NCBI RefSeq assembly: GCF_009827595.1
Contig: NZ_WTYT01000005.1
Span: forward strand, 310,001-374,000
Source of the DNA: Altericroceibacterium endophyticum
GTDB taxonomy: Bacteria; Pseudomonadota; Alphaproteobacteria; Sphingomonadales; Sphingomonadaceae
Direction: 5' to 3'
DNA length: 64,000 nt
Position numbers and translations under genes: made by a program. Every line of letters begins with the position of its first letter. Positions within the stretch are counted from its first letter, which is position 1. The notes beneath the pieces were generated by a model. It was not told the origin of the DNA, did no database searches, and was given only the letters and a program-made list of their open reading frames with translations. This document shows, piece by piece, positions 63,026 through 64,000 of this stretch.

Positions 63026-64000
63026 ATGGACATAAAGCGCATCTTCATTGCCAATCGCGGCGAAATTGCCCTGCGCATCCTCCGCACATGTCAGCAGCTG
63101 GGCATTGAAACCGTTCTGGGCGTTTCCGAAGCCGATCGCCATTCGCGGCCAGCGCAAATGGCGACCCGATCCGTGTGTATTGGTGCGTCCCCATCCGCGC
63201 AGAGTTACCTCAAAGCCGAAACCGTGATGCAGGCGGCGCTTTCGACAGGCTGTGATGCAATCCACCCCGGTTATGGATTTCTCTCTGAAAGAACCGATCT
63301 GGCACATATGTGTGAGGCAGAGGAGGTCATCTTCATCGGGCCCACTGCGGCGCAAATAGAGGCGGTGGGCGACAAGCTGCGGGCCCGCGCTGAAGCTGTC
63401 GCCGCCAATGTCCCGGTGGTTCCCGGCGGCGCGGTGAACAGCGCCGATGAAGCAGCGCGTCTGGCCGAGAAAATCGGTGCGCCTCTGCTGGTCAAGGCGG
63501 TGGGCGGCGGCGGCGGGCGCGGCATGAAGCTGGTCGAAAATCTCGCAGAGCTTCCCGCAGTGATGGATATGGCCAGCGCCGAGGCCAGCGCAGCTTTCGG
63601 CGATGCCCGGGTCTATCTGGAGCGCTATGTCGCCAGCGGGCGGCATATCGAGGTGCAATTGCTGGGCGATGGGGCAGGCCGTGTTATCCATTGCGGAGAG
63701 CGCGATTGCTCGGTCCAGCGGCGCTACCAGAAACTGATCGAGGAAAGCCCCGCCCCGCTTCTGCCCGAGGAAATCCGTGATCAAATGCGCGATGCGGCCT
63801 GCCGTTTTGCGGCGAGGCTGAACTATCGCGGCGCGGGCACGGTGGAGTTTCTATACGATATCGCGCAGGATGAGTTTTACTTCCTCGAAATGAATGCCCG
63901 CATTCAGGTGGAGCATCCGGTGACCGAGGCGGTAACCGGGATTGATCTGATCGCCGAACAAATCGCTATCGCGGCAGGTGAAGGTTTGCGCCTGTTGCAA
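63026..64000 (+). CDS. Biotin carboxylase, cut by the window edge
   Basis: The first 325 residues are visible, starting MDIKRIFIANRGEIALRIL one base after the carrier gene stop. The order is that of biotin carboxylase: N-domain with CDAIHPGYGFLSER, ATP-grasp loop VGGGGGRGMKLV, GRHIEVQLLGDG, CSVQRRYQKLIEE and FLEMNARIQVEHPVTE with catalytic Glu and Arg. It carboxylates the biotin of the carrier protein with ATP and bicarbonate. The C-terminal lid and any carboxyltransferase genes lie beyond the right edge. Confidence 0.93.
   Translation, partial: MDIKRIFIANRGEIALRILRTCQQLGIETVLGVSEADRHSRPAQMATRSVCIGASPSAQSYLKAETVMQAALSTGCDAIHPGYGFLSERTDLAHMCEAEEVIFIGPTAAQIEAVGDKLRARAEAVAANVPVVPGGAVNSADEAARLAEKIGAPLLVKAVGGGGGRGMKLVENLAELPAVMDMASAEASAAFGDARVYLERYVASGRHIEVQLLGDGAGRVIHCGERDCSVQRRYQKLIEESPAPLLPEEIRDQMRDAACRFAARLNYRGAGTVEFLYDIAQDEFYFLEMNARIQVEHPVTEAVTGIDLIAEQIAIAAGEGLRLLQ

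Noticed and set aside
1-64000. CRISPR arrays, tRNA or rRNA genes, phage or insertion-sequence transposases
   Set aside because: No regularly spaced repeats, no cloverleaf-like segment and no transposase, integrase or phage protein motifs were seen in the intergenic spaces or frames read.

Overview
The window looks like chromosomal DNA of an alphaproteobacterium of the order Sphingomonadales. The evidence is the Entner-Doudoroff block zwf-edd-glk-eda followed by a divergent PEP-carboxylase-like gene, DUF465 and DUF1465 family proteins, a TonB-dependent receptor, GC-rich codon use with long antisense shadow ORFs, and overlapping start/stop junctions. Genus and species cannot be read from the sequence alone. 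I saw no rRNA, tRNA, CRISPR array, transposase or phage gene. One non-coding inverted-repeat element (3377-3645) and one probable gene remnant (46837-46965) were found.

Layout. 0-7.4 kb: the start of an exported protein running off the left edge, serS-surE-K+ channel, a MITE-like repeat, a DUF1761 membrane protein, rimO, alkB, a YjbQ-family gene and a transglutaminase-like gene. 7.5-15.2 kb: the tightly coupled operon zwf-edd-glk-eda-ppc-like. 15.3-21.3 kb: an L,D-transpeptidase, then on the minus strand ptsP, a RodZ-like protein, cpoB and tilS. 21.4-25.3 kb: two small DUF465 genes, DUF1465, and the coupled set MBL hydrolase-DUF4230-nadA. 25.4-28.0 kb: two overlapping DUF2254 membrane proteins. 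28.1-33.7 kb: a TonB receptor followed by a PLP enzyme with a Tat signal, facing a DUF885 lipoprotein. 33.7-38.3 kb: a CitE-like lyase, a lipoprotein, lipB, a GDPD membrane-domain protein, a PmtA-like methyltransferase, arsC and an orphan 2Fe-2S subunit. 38.5-44.2 kb: a DAD-type cupin, an SDR, a zinc alcohol dehydrogenase, a MATE pump and a succinate-semialdehyde dehydrogenase. 44.2-46.8 kb: a molybdate regulator and ABC transporter (modE, modABC). 47.1-51.4 kb: a complete type I secretion set (ABC, HlyD, TolC) with no visible substrate. 51.9-54.1 kb: a carbonic anhydrase-SulP transporter pair. 54.2-57.9 kb: a two-component system with a small exported protein, divergent from a glutamate-receptor-like potassium channel. 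58.0-64.0 kb: a cytochrome c, an AraC regulator, and an operon of a two-gene phenylphosphate-synthase/PEP-synthase-like pair, a biotin carboxyl carrier protein and a biotin carboxylase that runs off the right edge.

The most interesting parts are at the right end. The gene at 56777-57904 has the architecture of a prokaryotic ionotropic glutamate receptor (GluR0 type), with a potassium selectivity filter placed between two halves of a periplasmic binding domain. The last operon joins an ATP-driven substrate phosphorylating pair to biotin-dependent carboxylation, suggesting a phosphorylate-then-carboxylate route for an unknown enol or phenol-like substrate. Other points of note are a PEP-carboxylase relative with altered active-site residues, a Mo regulon whose regulator and ATPase both lack the usual molybdate-binding C-terminal domains, and a Tat-exported PLP enzyme coupled to a TonB receptor. 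Carbonic anhydrase, a putative bicarbonate SulP transporter, the PEPC-like protein and the biotin carboxylase all touch bicarbonate metabolism, but a functional link between them is inference only.
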